Positions 17,059 to 24,796 of a DNA stretch of 56,875 nucleotides are shown here, piece by piece. Both the position numbers and the translations under genes were made by a program. The stretch covers positions 1-56,875 of the forward strand of contig FPAX01000011.1 of NCBI GenBank assembly GCA_900116485.1, in the 5' to 3' direction. The DNA is from Selenomonas sp. GACV-9. Its GTDB lineage: Bacteria; Bacillota; Negativicutes; Selenomonadales; Selenomonadaceae. Below the pieces are notes generated by a model. The model was not told where the DNA came from, made no database searches, and saw only the letters and a list, made by a program, of their open reading frames with translations. Position 1 is the first letter of the stretch, and every line of letters starts with the position of its first letter.

Positions 17059-17691
17059 ATGAATTGGAACAAGAATATGGCAATGGGCATCATGGCAGCA
17101 CTCTTGCTCGGCAACACGGCACCGGCTCTGGCAGCTGAGGCAGCTCCGGCCGCTGAAGCTGAACAGGCCCAGACAGCAAAGCTCGATTACACCTATACGA
17201 GCAAGGAGTACGGTTTTACCATCCAGTGCCCGCAGCGCCCGAATGTCATTCCTGCCAGCCTGCTCTATGAGGGCAAGAAGGGCGAGGTGCTCGTCTTCGA
17301 TAACGACGGCTATAACATCAAGAATGCCTGGGTTATCCTGACGGATGCCTTTGATGGCGCCAAGACGCCGGATTTCAATAAGATCAATGAAGAAGAGGCC
17401 AAGAAATATCTGACAGAGTTGATGAACAGCAATGCGTATGAAGGAATCACCCTGGTGAACCTCAGTGCGACGAACAAGGCTGTTTACGCAGTAACGGCCA
17501 AGGAAGTCGAAGTGGATACCGATGGTGATGGCAAGTATGATGCCAAGGCGACTGCTGACACGCAGATGGCGGTGACGTTCTTCCGTGGGAACAAGGGTGG
17601 CTGCTATTCGATCCAGCTGATCGATAATCCGGTACTGCGTGGCAGTGAGATCAAATTGTTCCAGCAGGGCGTGGCTAGTTTCCAGGAATAA
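17059..17691 (+). CDS. Secreted protein of unknown function with an EF-hand-like loop
   Basis: A 210-aa exported protein I cannot place in a named family. The signal peptide is clear: MNWNKNMAMGIMAALLLGNTA with a likely cut after ALA near residue 25, followed by an Ala/Glu-rich linker. The mature domain starts LDYTYTSKEYGFTIQCPQRPNVIP, resembling small periplasmic proteins of Negativicutes. An acidic loop DTDGDGKYD at about residues 154-162 has the DxDGDGxxD spacing of calcium-binding EF-hand or dockerin loops. The ATG follows AAAGAAGGAA. It is 34 nt downstream of the helicase. Confidence 0.72.
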   Translation: MNWNKNMAMGIMAALLLGNTAPALAAEAAPAAEAEQAQTAKLDYTYTSKEYGFTIQCPQRPNVIPASLLYEGKKGEVLVFDNDGYNIKNAWVILTDAFDGAKTPDFNKINEEEAKKYLTELMNSNAYEGITLVNLSATNKAVYAVTAKEVEVDTDGDGKYDAKATADTQMAVTFFRGNKGGCYSIQLIDNPVLRGSEIKLFQQGVASFQE

Positions 17692-17772
17692 GCAGGATTT
17701 TCCGTGTTGATGCAGAATTACATCTAACGTGAATGTGTGATACCAACATGGAATACATTGGGGGATTACGGG

Positions 17773-18330
17773 ATGAAACGTAGCAAGAAAAGAGGAACGG
17801 TATTATTGGCCGCTGCTTTGTGGATGATGCAGGGCATGACAACTGTCAGCGCTGGTATGGGGGAAGTGGATTACAGCGGCCTGCCTAACAAGAATACACG
17901 TCTGCATTGGGAGGCGGTAGGAACAGTGCCGCAGGAGAGACCGGCAGAAAACAAGCAAGCCCAGGCTCCCAAGGCGATTCCTGTCATCATCACGGCAGCA
18001 GATATCGAGGCGCAGAAAAAGGCCGGGAAAAAGCTGCCGGCAGAGCCAGTGCCACAACAGCCAGCTCCTGTGCCGGTACAGCAGCCAGCGCCTGCACCTA
18101 AGCCACAGCCTGTAGTCCCCGCAGTAAAGCCGGCGGAAAATACGGTGGAGCTGCCGCCAATCCAGCCGATAGCGGCAAGTCCGCAGTTGCCGGCAAAACC
18201 TGTGAAAGCAGATAAGGTCGTGGAATTGCCACCAATCGAAAAAGTACCGGCAGCAGTCTCGCAAGGGAAAAAGGATGAGGCCAAGGAAAAGCAGTCGGTA
18301 GAACTGCCGCCAATTCAGCCGGTAAGATAA
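17773..18330 (+). CDS. Secreted proline-rich protein with VELPPI repeats
   Basis: A 185-aa exported low-complexity protein of unknown function. A signal peptide (MKRSKKRGTVLLAAALWMMQG, cut near SAG) precedes a short conserved-looking stretch (MGEVDYSGLPNKNTRLHWEAVG). A Pro/Gln/Val-rich linker follows (QQPAPVPVQQPAPAPKPQ). Three spaced copies of VELPPI-Q/E then occur, about 25 residues apart, the last ending the protein at VELPPIQPVR. ATG 17773 is chosen because only this start gives a signal peptide. The extended rod may span the periplasm, which is inference. Confidence 0.7.
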   Translation: MKRSKKRGTVLLAAALWMMQGMTTVSAGMGEVDYSGLPNKNTRLHWEAVGTVPQERPAENKQAQAPKAIPVIITAADIEAQKKAGKKLPAEPVPQQPAPVPVQQPAPAPKPQPVVPAVKPAENTVELPPIQPIAASPQLPAKPVKADKVVELPPIEKVPAAVSQGKKDEAKEKQSVELPPIQPVR

Positions 18331-18391
18331 GCTTATATAAAAAAGACGTGATATCTGATCGCTTCGGATATCACGTCTTTTTTATATAAGC
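18331..18391. terminator. Perfect 25-bp hairpin, bidirectional terminator
   Basis: The arms at 18331-18355 and 18367-18391 are exactly complementary over 25 bp, with an 11-nt loop. Runs of six A and six T sit inside the arms, so it can terminate transcription from both sides between the plus-strand secreted-protein gene and the minus-strand tRNA-Gln. Confidence 0.88.
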
Positions 18392-18399
18392 GAGGACAC

Positions 18400-18428
18400 A
18401 AAAAACCGCTATCCAACCAGATAGCGGT
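18400..18428 (-). terminator. Terminator of tRNA-Gln
   Basis: On the minus strand, CCGCTATC / GATAGCGG with a 6-nt loop is followed by TTTTTTG, 11 nt past the tRNA 3' end. Confidence 0.9.
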
Positions 18429-18438
18429 AAATGTTCAA

Positions 18439-18514
18439 TGGCAGGGGTAGCTGGACTCGAACCAACGCATGCGGGATTCAGAGACCCGTGCCTTACCAAC
18501 TTGGCGATACCCCT
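18439..18514 (-). tRNA. tRNA-Gln (CTG)
   Basis: On the minus strand, acceptor AGGGGTA pairs with TACCCCT, the discriminator is G and CCA is encoded. The anticodon loop CTCTGAA gives CTG. The anticodon stem CGGGT / TCCCG has a T:T mismatch at 31:39. Other parts match glutamine tRNAs (ATCGCCAAGTTGGTAAGGCA in the D-arm). It stands alone with its own promoter and terminator. Confidence 0.93.
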
Positions 18515-18552
18515 GTAAGGTTTCTGACTCAGTGAGCCATCGACATTTATAT

Positions 18553-18581
18553 ATTATATAGAGATGCTGGTGATGTGTCAA
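18553..18581 (-). promoter_or_regulatory. Consensus promoter of tRNA-Gln
   Basis: On the minus strand a perfect TTGACA (18576-18581) and a perfect TATAAT (18553-18558) are separated by 17 bp. It lies just past the stop of the DUF4127 gene. Confidence 0.92.
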
Positions 18582-18592
18582 GCTTTTTTTTA

Positions 18593-20275
18593 TTATTTTG
18601 TGGGCATGGCAAAATAGGGCGTGGTCTCCAGCCAGATCTCAAAGGTGCGTGGCCAGGGATAGCTGAGGTCGGCGGTCATGTCCTGCATCAGCAATGTGAA
18701 GCCGCCAGAGGGGGAGGCAAAGGTTACGGGTTGGCGGAAGGCGCGGGTATTCTTGTAGGCGGCTAAGTGTTCTTTCATGGCACCTTGCAGCATGCGGTTG
18801 GCCCAGCGATGATTGTGTTCGAGGTCAAGGTCGGCTGTGTTATGGTAGCCGGCTTTCTGCAGCGAGAGATTGACGAGATCGATGTCTTCTTTTAAATAGA
18901 AGTAATCTTCGAGCAGGCGGTTCTGCAGGAAGGTGAGATTGGCAGCCGTCAGGCCAATCATTTCGTCAAGGCTGACGGCCTGCTGGCGCGATGCTTCGTA
19001 GAGGCTGGCCTGGGCCAGAGCGGTACCGATGCTGTTGCTGGTGGTATTCCAGCCGGCATAGGCGATAAGGTTATTTATCGGATAATCACTGTCCAGCAGC
19101 AAGGGCAGGACGGTTTCCTGCGCCGTAAAATGCTTGCTGAGATCGACAAGTGCGACAGGCTGATCATTTTTGCGGGCAATCTGTAGATATCCTACTGTCT
19201 GCATGCGGCTGGCTAAGTCATCCTCATCGCTGTTGCAAGTGGAGACAAACAGGGTGAAGTCAGCAGCGTCGGGGGTATCACTTTCCTCGCCGCCGAGCAG
19301 GGCAATCTTTTCACGGACGGTTTCCGCGGTACTGATGGCCATATAGGGCATGACGCGGTCAGGTGTGGCGGGAGAGTTGTACTGCACGAATATACGCGGG
19401 CAGTAACCTGCCTGGCGGTTCTTGATGGTGGCGAGCAGCGAGAGGGCAATCTCGTCAGCACCATGCGTCAGGATGACTTTGCCTGTGGGAAGGTCTTGAC
19501 TGGCGATAAAGTCTTTGAGTTCATTCTTTTCGATGTTGGGGATGCTGAATGGCTCGCCGTCATCCTGCCCAAGGATCAGCTGGGCAAGGACGCCTTCGTG
19601 TACCAGCCGGATAAGCGCCTCGTTCAGCTGCTTGTTTTCTTCAAAATGGGCGAGGTAGCGGGACATGCTGCCCGCGGGGATGGCCTTCTCGAGGCGCATG
19701 AGTTCCTGCTCGTCGATGGGCAGGCCTTCGGCCTGACGTCCTTTGAGACGCGAGTAAGCCAGCAGATCTTTGCGTTCCTGATAGCCATCGATGGTATCCT
19801 GCGGAGTCTGTCGGGGCAGGATGCTGAAGGCGTAGAGCGGGATGTCCGGATGCTCGGCGTGCAGCTTGCGCAGGTACTGCAGCAGGCTGTCGATTTCGGC
19901 AGGAGAGACTTCTTTTTCGCGGGCGGCCAGCAGGCCTCCGTAGAGCAGCTGGTCGATAGAGAGGATTGCCGATTGGCTGCTGCCGATTTCCTGGCTGAGC
20001 CATTGGCGCATTCCCTGGGTGTCGCCGGGCTGTGAGTAGTAGTCCTGCAATTCGGTGGGCGGAGCTTCGACGCGTGTGCCGGCAATGCGGCCGGCATCGA
20101 TGACGAACTGGCGGCAAGGGGGACGGCCGTCAAGCGGAATGAGCAGGACGGTGGTATCCATAGGACGTTGGGGCGCTATGGGGACTGCTGGCTGAAAATA
20201 GCGGATAAGCTGCCAGACAGCCAGCATGAGGATGAGCAGCATGAGCGGTATAATATAACGATAACGTCGTTTCAC
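18593..20275 (-). CDS. DUF4127 family exported protein
   Basis: A 560-aa protein resembling DUF4127, a family found in Firmicutes with no firm function. An N-terminal basic stretch and one hydrophobic helix (VKRRYRYIIPLMLLILMLAV) anchor it or act as a signal peptide. The exterior domain starts DTTVLLIPLDGRPPCRQFV, the family's typical beginning, and contains SIDQLLYGGLLAARE, LTHGADEIALSLLA and AYAGWNTTSNSIGTALAQ. GTG 20275 is chosen because GAGGAG precedes it and it removes 15 residues lacking support. A TATAAT lies at 20309-20314 (minus strand). Its neighbours give no functional hint. Confidence 0.82.
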   Translation of the reverse strand: MKRRYRYIIPLMLLILMLAVWQLIRYFQPAVPIAPQRPMDTTVLLIPLDGRPPCRQFVIDAGRIAGTRVEAPPTELQDYYSQPGDTQGMRQWLSQEIGSSQSAILSIDQLLYGGLLAAREKEVSPAEIDSLLQYLRKLHAEHPDIPLYAFSILPRQTPQDTIDGYQERKDLLAYSRLKGRQAEGLPIDEQELMRLEKAIPAGSMSRYLAHFEENKQLNEALIRLVHEGVLAQLILGQDDGEPFSIPNIEKNELKDFIASQDLPTGKVILTHGADEIALSLLATIKNRQAGYCPRIFVQYNSPATPDRVMPYMAISTAETVREKIALLGGEESDTPDAADFTLFVSTCNSDEDDLASRMQTVGYLQIARKNDQPVALVDLSKHFTAQETVLPLLLDSDYPINNLIAYAGWNTTSNSIGTALAQASLYEASRQQAVSLDEMIGLTAANLTFLQNRLLEDYFYLKEDIDLVNLSLQKAGYHNTADLDLEHNHRWANRMLQGAMKEHLAAYKNTRAFRQPVTFASPSGGFTLLMQDMTADLSYPWPRTFEIWLETTPYFAMPTK

Positions 20276-20326
20276 GATAAACTCCTCTGTAATAAATATT
20301 CTTTGCACATTATACCACACGAGCAG

Positions 20327-20355
20327 TTCACTATTCGGGAAAAATATGATAAAAT
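20327..20355 (+). promoter_or_regulatory. Promoter of rsmD-coaD
   Basis: TTCACT (20327-20332) and TAAAAT (20350-20355) are spaced by 17 bp, divergent from the DUF4127 gene. Confidence 0.6.
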
Positions 20356-20404
20356 AAGTTTGTTTACTGTGAAGTAAATAACAGCACAGGATGGAGTGGA
20401 TGAG

Positions 20405-20980
20405 ATGAGAATCATCACGGGCTCAGCCCGAGGATGCCGGCTGAAGACGCCTAAAGGGCAGGATACACGGCCGACAGCCGACCGCATCAAGGAGTCGCTG
20501 TTCAATATCCTGGGGCAGAAGGTACTCGACCGCAAGGTGCTCGATATCTTTGCCGGTACGGGCAGCCTAGGCTTGGAAGCAGTGTCGCGTGGTGCTGGAT
20601 GTGCCGTGCTGGTGGATAAAGCTACAGCGTCGCTCATACAGGAAAATGCGCGTTTGACACGGCTGCAGGATAAGGTCAAAGTACGGGGCGGCGATGTCTT
20701 TGCCGAACTTGGACAGCTTGACCGCAGTCAGGCAGGATTTGATTTGATCTTTTGCGATCCGCCGTATCATAAGGGACTTTGGGAAAAAGCGCTTATGATG
20801 ATTGACCAGTCTGAGGGTATCATGGCGCATAACGGGATCCTGGTTGTTGAGCATGGTGCCGATGAGAATGAGCTTCCGGTGCTTAGCCGCTTGATGGCCG
20901 TCATGAATCGTCGCTATGGGCATACAACGCAGCTGACCTTCTTTCAGTGGCGGGCGTATGTCGAGGAGGTGGAGCCATGA
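20405..20980 (+). CDS. rsmD: 16S rRNA (guanine-966 N2) methyltransferase RsmD
   Basis: A 191-aa SAM-dependent methyltransferase for G966 of 16S rRNA. It begins MRIITGSARGCRLKTP, the family start, with TRPTADRIKESLFNIL, the SAM-binding motif DIFAGTGSLGLEA and the catalytic FCDPPYHKG. ATG 20405 is chosen over an in-frame GTG at 20396 because the latter overlaps the likely Shine-Dalgarno GGAGTGG. The stop overlaps coaD by ATGA, the classic rsmD-coaD pair. Confidence 0.95.
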   Translation: MRIITGSARGCRLKTPKGQDTRPTADRIKESLFNILGQKVLDRKVLDIFAGTGSLGLEAVSRGAGCAVLVDKATASLIQENARLTRLQDKVKVRGGDVFAELGQLDRSQAGFDLIFCDPPYHKGLWEKALMMIDQSEGIMAHNGILVVEHGADENELPVLSRLMAVMNRRYGHTTQLTFFQWRAYVEEVEP

Positions 20981-21465
20981 CCAGAGCAGTGTGCTCCGGC
21001 AGCTTTGACCCGGTGACCAATGGTCATGTCGATGTTTTTGAGCGGGCCAGCCAGATGTTTGACGAGCTGATCATCTGTGTATTCCAGAATCCCAGCAAGC
21101 GAGGGTTCCTGCCAATTGAGCAGCGGGTGGAGCTGCTGCGGCAATCGGTCAGTCACCTGCCGAATGTGCAGGTCAAGTCATTTTCAGGTCTGATTACGGA
21201 GTTCATGCGCAAGCACGAGGCAAAGGTCATCGTTCGCGGTATCCGCTCGGTAAAAGATCTCGAATATGAGGAAAATGAGGCGTATATGATCCGTCATATC
21301 GCGCCGGAAATCGATACGGTTTTTTTGTTGACACGGCCGGATTACTCGTATGTGAGTTCATCTGGCATTCGTGAACTTTTCAGCTTTAATGGCAGTATTC
21401 ATGGCCTGGTGCCAGAATGTGTCGAACAGGCGATGATAGAATTACAGCAAAGAGAAAGGAAGTAA
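20977..21465 (+). CDS. coaD: Phosphopantetheine adenylyltransferase
   Basis: A 162-aa enzyme of coenzyme A synthesis, converting phosphopantetheine and ATP to dephospho-CoA. Motifs are SGSFDPVTNGHVDVFERA (TNGH), VRGIRSVKDLEYE, and YSYVSSSGIREL near the C-terminus. ATG 20977 overlaps the rsmD stop and follows GAGGTGGAG. An upstream in-frame start would add a non-homologous tail. Confidence 0.96.
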   Translation: MTRAVCSGSFDPVTNGHVDVFERASQMFDELIICVFQNPSKRGFLPIEQRVELLRQSVSHLPNVQVKSFSGLITEFMRKHEAKVIVRGIRSVKDLEYEENEAYMIRHIAPEIDTVFLLTRPDYSYVSSSGIRELFSFNGSIHGLVPECVEQAMIELQQRERK

Positions 21466-21472
21466 GCGGCAT

Positions 21473-22069
21473 ATGTCAGTACGCGATACCTTGGATAGAC
21501 TCGAGAATATGGTTGTGGGAGCTTCACATTTTCCCTTTACGGAAAAGACGCTGATCAATGATAACGAACTCATTCATTATGTGGATGAACTGCGTAATGA
21601 TCTGCCGAAGGAACTCAATCGCGCCGATGAGATCATGCGGAACCGTGAGCAAATCTTGGAGGATGCGCGTAAAGAGGCGGAGCAGATCAAGAAAGAGGCC
21701 AAAGAGTATGCCGAGCGCATTACGGATGAAAACGAGATCGTCCAGCAGGCTAAGGAGAAGGCCAAGACGATCCTGCAGCAGACGCAGCAGCAGGAGCGTG
21801 AGATCATGGAGCGCACGCAGAAGAATGCGACGCAGCTGCAGAATGATGCTGATGCTTATGCCAATCAGGTATTTGAGCAGCTCATTGCACATGTTACGGG
21901 AACCTTCCAGGGGGTACGTCAAGCAGAGCAGGGCTTGCAGCAGGCCTTGAATGTCCTGCAGCAGGCTAAGACGCAGATGAATCAGCAGGCTGCTCGCCAG
22001 GCACAGCAGGCTGCCGCTGCAACGGCAGCATCGTCGGCACAGCTGGCAGAAGCACAGGAAAACGAATAA
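21473..22069 (+). CDS. Coiled-coil protein, V-ATPase subunit-like
   Basis: A 198-aa soluble protein dominated by a long charged coiled coil (about residues 30-165: KEAEQIKKEAKEYAERI and EKAKTILQQTQQQEREI). It ends in a Gln/Ala-rich tail. Similar proteins next to coaD in Firmicutes are often labelled ATPase or V-type ATPase subunit E/H-like, but no nucleotide-binding motif is visible. There is no membrane segment. It starts 7 nt after coaD after AAAGGAAG and ends before a terminator. Function is unknown; a structural or cell-division role is only a guess. Confidence 0.75.
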   Translation: MSVRDTLDRLENMVVGASHFPFTEKTLINDNELIHYVDELRNDLPKELNRADEIMRNREQILEDARKEAEQIKKEAKEYAERITDENEIVQQAKEKAKTILQQTQQQEREIMERTQKNATQLQNDADAYANQVFEQLIAHVTGTFQGVRQAEQGLQQALNVLQQAKTQMNQQAARQAQQAAAATAASSAQLAEAQENE

Positions 22070-22080
22070 GGTAAGAACAA

Positions 22081-22119
22081 AGCAGCCGTGTCGCTTGGCA
22101 GTGATACGGCTGCTTTTCC
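22081..22119 (+). terminator. Terminator after rsmD-coaD-coiled coil
   Basis: AGCAGCCGTGTC pairs with GATACGGCTGCT and is followed by TTTTCC. Confidence 0.88.
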
Positions 22120-22187
22120 GTTAGAGGATTTTTCTTTTTTAGCGCGAATATCTTTTAGATAGTTGACTAGGGAATGGAGGTGGACAG

Positions 22188-22946
22188 ATGACTGAGGCAG
22201 AGATAACCCAGCTGCTGCAGGCATACAAGCAGGGGAATATTGCGGAGCAGGAAGCCGTGCAAAGGCTCATCGATGCACCGTTTGAGGAGATGAAGTTTGC
22301 GGAGGTGGACCATCATCGTGAACTGCGGCAGGGAATGCCCGAAGTAATCTATGCGGCCGGCAAGACGCCGGAGCAGGTACGGGATATCTTTTATTCGCTA
22401 TACACGCATAGTCAGGGAAATCTGCTGGCTACGCGGGCGGAGCGCAAGCATTACGAGAAGGTCTGTGAGAAGGTGCCTGAAGCCGAATACGATGAGATGG
22501 CACGGGCAATCTATCTGGACCGCGACACGCGGCTGCAGCGTGATGCGGATCATCAGATCCTGATCCTGACGGCAGGTACCAGTGATATCCCTGTCGCTGA
22601 GGAGGCTAGGCTTACGGCGTATCTGTTTGGCAATGCGGTAAATACCTGCTATGATTGCGGCGTCGCCGGCATACACCGGTTGTTCGCGCATTTGCCAGCG
22701 ATAAAGGCGGCAAATGTCATCGTGGTCATTGCCGGTATGGAGGGGGCCCTGGCCAGTGTGGTCGGCGGCCTTACCGATAAGCCGGTGATTGCCGTGCCGA
22801 CAAGCGTGGGTTATGGTGCGTCCTTCCATGGGGTAGCAGCTTTGTTGTCGATGCTCAACAGCTGCGCCATGGGGGTATCTGTCGTGAATATTGATAATGG
22901 CTTTGGTGCAGGAGCCTTGGCCAGCAAGATAAATAAGTTGAGGTGA
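22188..22946 (+). CDS. larB: Nickel-pincer cofactor biosynthesis protein LarB
   Basis: A 252-aa protein. The N-terminal helical part is followed by a PurE/AIR-carboxylase-like domain (about 115-250: ILILTAGTSDIPVAEEA, IVVIAGMEGALASVVGGL, PTSVGYGASFHGVAALLSML). LarB carboxylates nicotinic acid adenine dinucleotide, starting synthesis of the nickel-pincer cofactor of lactate racemase. It is 4 nt upstream of larC. LarE and LarA are not in the window. The ATG follows GGAGGTGGACAG. Confidence 0.93.
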   Translation: MTEAEITQLLQAYKQGNIAEQEAVQRLIDAPFEEMKFAEVDHHRELRQGMPEVIYAAGKTPEQVRDIFYSLYTHSQGNLLATRAERKHYEKVCEKVPEAEYDEMARAIYLDRDTRLQRDADHQILILTAGTSDIPVAEEARLTAYLFGNAVNTCYDCGVAGIHRLFAHLPAIKAANVIVVIAGMEGALASVVGGLTDKPVIAVPTSVGYGASFHGVAALLSMLNSCAMGVSVVNIDNGFGAGALASKINKLR

Positions 22947-22950
22947 AACC

Positions 22951-24165
22951 ATGCGCGCAATATATCTGGATTGCTTTGCCGGAATCAGCGGCAATATGTT
23001 TTTGGGGGCAATGCTGCAGGCAGGGGTGCCAGCAGCACTTTTAGAGAAAGAATTGGCAAAACTTCCCATCCATGAGGAATTTCGGCTGGAGATCGCTGAC
23101 GTCGTGAAAAATGGCATCCATGCTGCATATGTGGATGTCAAGCTCACGGGTGCCGGGCATCATCACGGAGCCCATGATCATCATCATGCCCATGCGCATC
23201 GTACCATGGCAGATATTCGCGCGCTGCTGGAAAAATCGTCCCTGTCGATGGCGGTAAAGCAGCAGGCACTGGCAATCTTTATGGAGATTGCCAAAGCGGA
23301 GGGCAAGGTGCATGGTAAGCCGGCAGATGAAGTGGCCTTCCATGAAGTGGGCGCTGTGGATTCTATCGTCGATATCGTTGGGGCGGCGGTGTGCCTGGAT
23401 TATCTGGAGATAGAGCGCGTCTTTGTCTCGCCATTGACGTTGGGCCGTGGTTTTGTTTCCTGTGCGCATGGGCTCATGCCTATTCCTGCGCCGGCTGTGG
23501 CAGAGCTCTTGCTGGGGTGGCAGACGGAACCGGGCACGGAGGAGAAAGAATTGGTAACGCCAACAGGTGCTGGTATCGTCAAGGCTTTGGGCGCGTACAG
23601 CGAGGGGGTTCCTAAGGGCTTCATGACAGAATGCATCGGCTATGGTGCTGGCAGCCATGAACTGACGATTCCTAATGTCCTGCGGCTTTATCTGGGAGAA
23701 TATCACGGTGATGCCAGAGGCCAGTTGTCAGTTATCGAGGCGAATATTGATGATATGCCCCCCCAGATTTATGGCTATCTGTTTGACCGCCTGCTGGTGG
23801 CAGGGGCATTAGATGTCTGGGTGACGCCGATAGTCATGAAGAAGAATCGGCCGGCGCATAAATTGTCTGTTCTGGTGGAGGAAAAAGTAAAACGTCAGTG
23901 CATCGATATCATCTTCAGGGAATCCACCAGCATTGGATTGCGAATCATGCCTGTGGATAAACGTTTGGAAGCATCGCGGCATATTGCCAAAGTGGAGACG
24001 AGATTTGGCGTAGTCAACTGCAAGGTAAGCGCCTGGGATGGAAAGCTCTGCAGCTTGTCCCCGGAGTATGAAGATTGCCGCCGTCTGGCCGAGGCGAGCG
24101 ATGTGCCTTTGAAGGCTGTGCAGCAGGAGGCCGTACAGGTATTCAAAGAGCGTCTGGGAGATTGA
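22951..24165 (+). CDS. larC: Nickel-pincer cofactor cyclometallase LarC
   Basis: A 404-aa protein that inserts nickel into the pincer cofactor in a CTP-dependent step. It begins IYLDCFAGISGNMFLGAMLQAGVP. A histidine-rich stretch lies near residues 70-86, a probable nickel store. FHEVGAVDSIVDIVGAA follows, and the C-terminal half contains EANIDDMPPQIYGYL and RESTSIGLR. In Lactiplantibacillus the protein needs a ribosomal frameshift to join LarC1 and LarC2; here a single uninterrupted frame encodes both halves. It is coupled to larB. Confidence 0.94.
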   Translation: MRAIYLDCFAGISGNMFLGAMLQAGVPAALLEKELAKLPIHEEFRLEIADVVKNGIHAAYVDVKLTGAGHHHGAHDHHHAHAHRTMADIRALLEKSSLSMAVKQQALAIFMEIAKAEGKVHGKPADEVAFHEVGAVDSIVDIVGAAVCLDYLEIERVFVSPLTLGRGFVSCAHGLMPIPAPAVAELLLGWQTEPGTEEKELVTPTGAGIVKALGAYSEGVPKGFMTECIGYGAGSHELTIPNVLRLYLGEYHGDARGQLSVIEANIDDMPPQIYGYLFDRLLVAGALDVWVTPIVMKKNRPAHKLSVLVEEKVKRQCIDIIFRESTSIGLRIMPVDKRLEASRHIAKVETRFGVVNCKVSAWDGKLCSLSPEYEDCRRLAEASDVPLKAVQQEAVQVFKERLGD

Positions 24166-24194
24166 GGGAAGGTTCGTCAAGCCTTTCCTATCTG

Positions 24195-24223
24195 TTGACA
24201 AATAAGGAACCTCTCGTTACAAT
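24195..24223 (+). promoter_or_regulatory. Promoter of the RpiB-like gene
   Basis: A perfect TTGACA (24195-24200) and TACAAT (24218-24223) are spaced by 17 bp. Confidence 0.85.
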
Positions 24224-24261
24224 CAAAGTATTATTCAATGATGGTAACGGGAGGATTTTTT

Positions 24262-24723
24262 ATGAAGATTGCAATGGCGAACGATCATGCCGGCACGAAC
24301 CTGAAGAATGAGATCAAGGCTTACCTTGAAAGCGAAGGCCATGAGGTCAAGGATTTCGGCACCTATGATGAAGAGTCCTGCGACCTGTCGGATTTCGTCT
24401 ATCCGGCGGCCATGGCTGTGGCTAAGGGGGAGTGTGACCGCGGCATTTTTGTTGACGGTGTCGGCTATGGCAGCGCTATGATTGCCAACAAGCTGAATGG
24501 CATCTATGCAGTGGTCTGCCAGGATCCATTCTGCGCGCAGCTGGCCCGCCAGCACAATGACAGCAATGTCCTGTGCCTCGGTGGCAAGATCATTGGCGGT
24601 GCTATCGCGATGGAGACGGTCAAGACCTGGATGCATACGGATCCGTTGACGGCAGAAAAATATGTGCGCCGCGTGCAGAAGGTCAAAGAGATCAATGATA
24701 AGCACTGTGTACCAGTAAAGTGA
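24262..24723 (+). CDS. RpiB/LacA/LacB family sugar-phosphate isomerase, variant active site
   Basis: A 153-aa protein of the ribose-5-phosphate isomerase B fold. MKIAMANDHAGTNLKNEI carries the Asp-His of the active site, and ARQHNDSNVLCLGGKIIG the later conserved block. The usual loop ICGTGVGIS, which holds the catalytic Cys of E. coli RpiB, reads VDGVGYGSAM here. The base Cys is therefore replaced by Asp and the anion-hole Thr by Val. Some RpiB homologues lack the Cys and use another base. It may act on a different sugar phosphate. ATG 24262 follows GGGAGG; an earlier ATG lacks support. It has its own promoter. Confidence 0.85.
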   Translation: MKIAMANDHAGTNLKNEIKAYLESEGHEVKDFGTYDEESCDLSDFVYPAAMAVAKGECDRGIFVDGVGYGSAMIANKLNGIYAVVCQDPFCAQLARQHNDSNVLCLGGKIIGGAIAMETVKTWMHTDPLTAEKYVRRVQKVKEINDKHCVPVK

Positions 24724-24748
24724 GTGTGCGCCAGTCAAGGAGATTTTC

Positions 24749-24777
24749 TTGACAAACGAAATGACGGTCGCTATAAT
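24749..24777 (+). promoter_or_regulatory. Consensus promoter of yceD-rpmF
   Basis: A perfect TTGACA (24749-24754) and a perfect TATAAT (24772-24777) are spaced by 17 bp, as expected for a ribosomal protein operon. Confidence 0.92.
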
Positions 24778-24796
24778 GGATTGAGGTTGATGCTGA

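Noticed and set aside
18131..18330. VELPPI repeats as a DNA repeat array
   Set aside because: The repeats are conserved at protein level with varied codons and irregular spacing, so they are protein repeats, not a DNA array.
23150..23210. Histidine-rich stretch in larC as a possible assembly or low-complexity artefact
   Set aside because: His-rich segments are common in LarC and fit nickel binding; the frame is intact on both sides.
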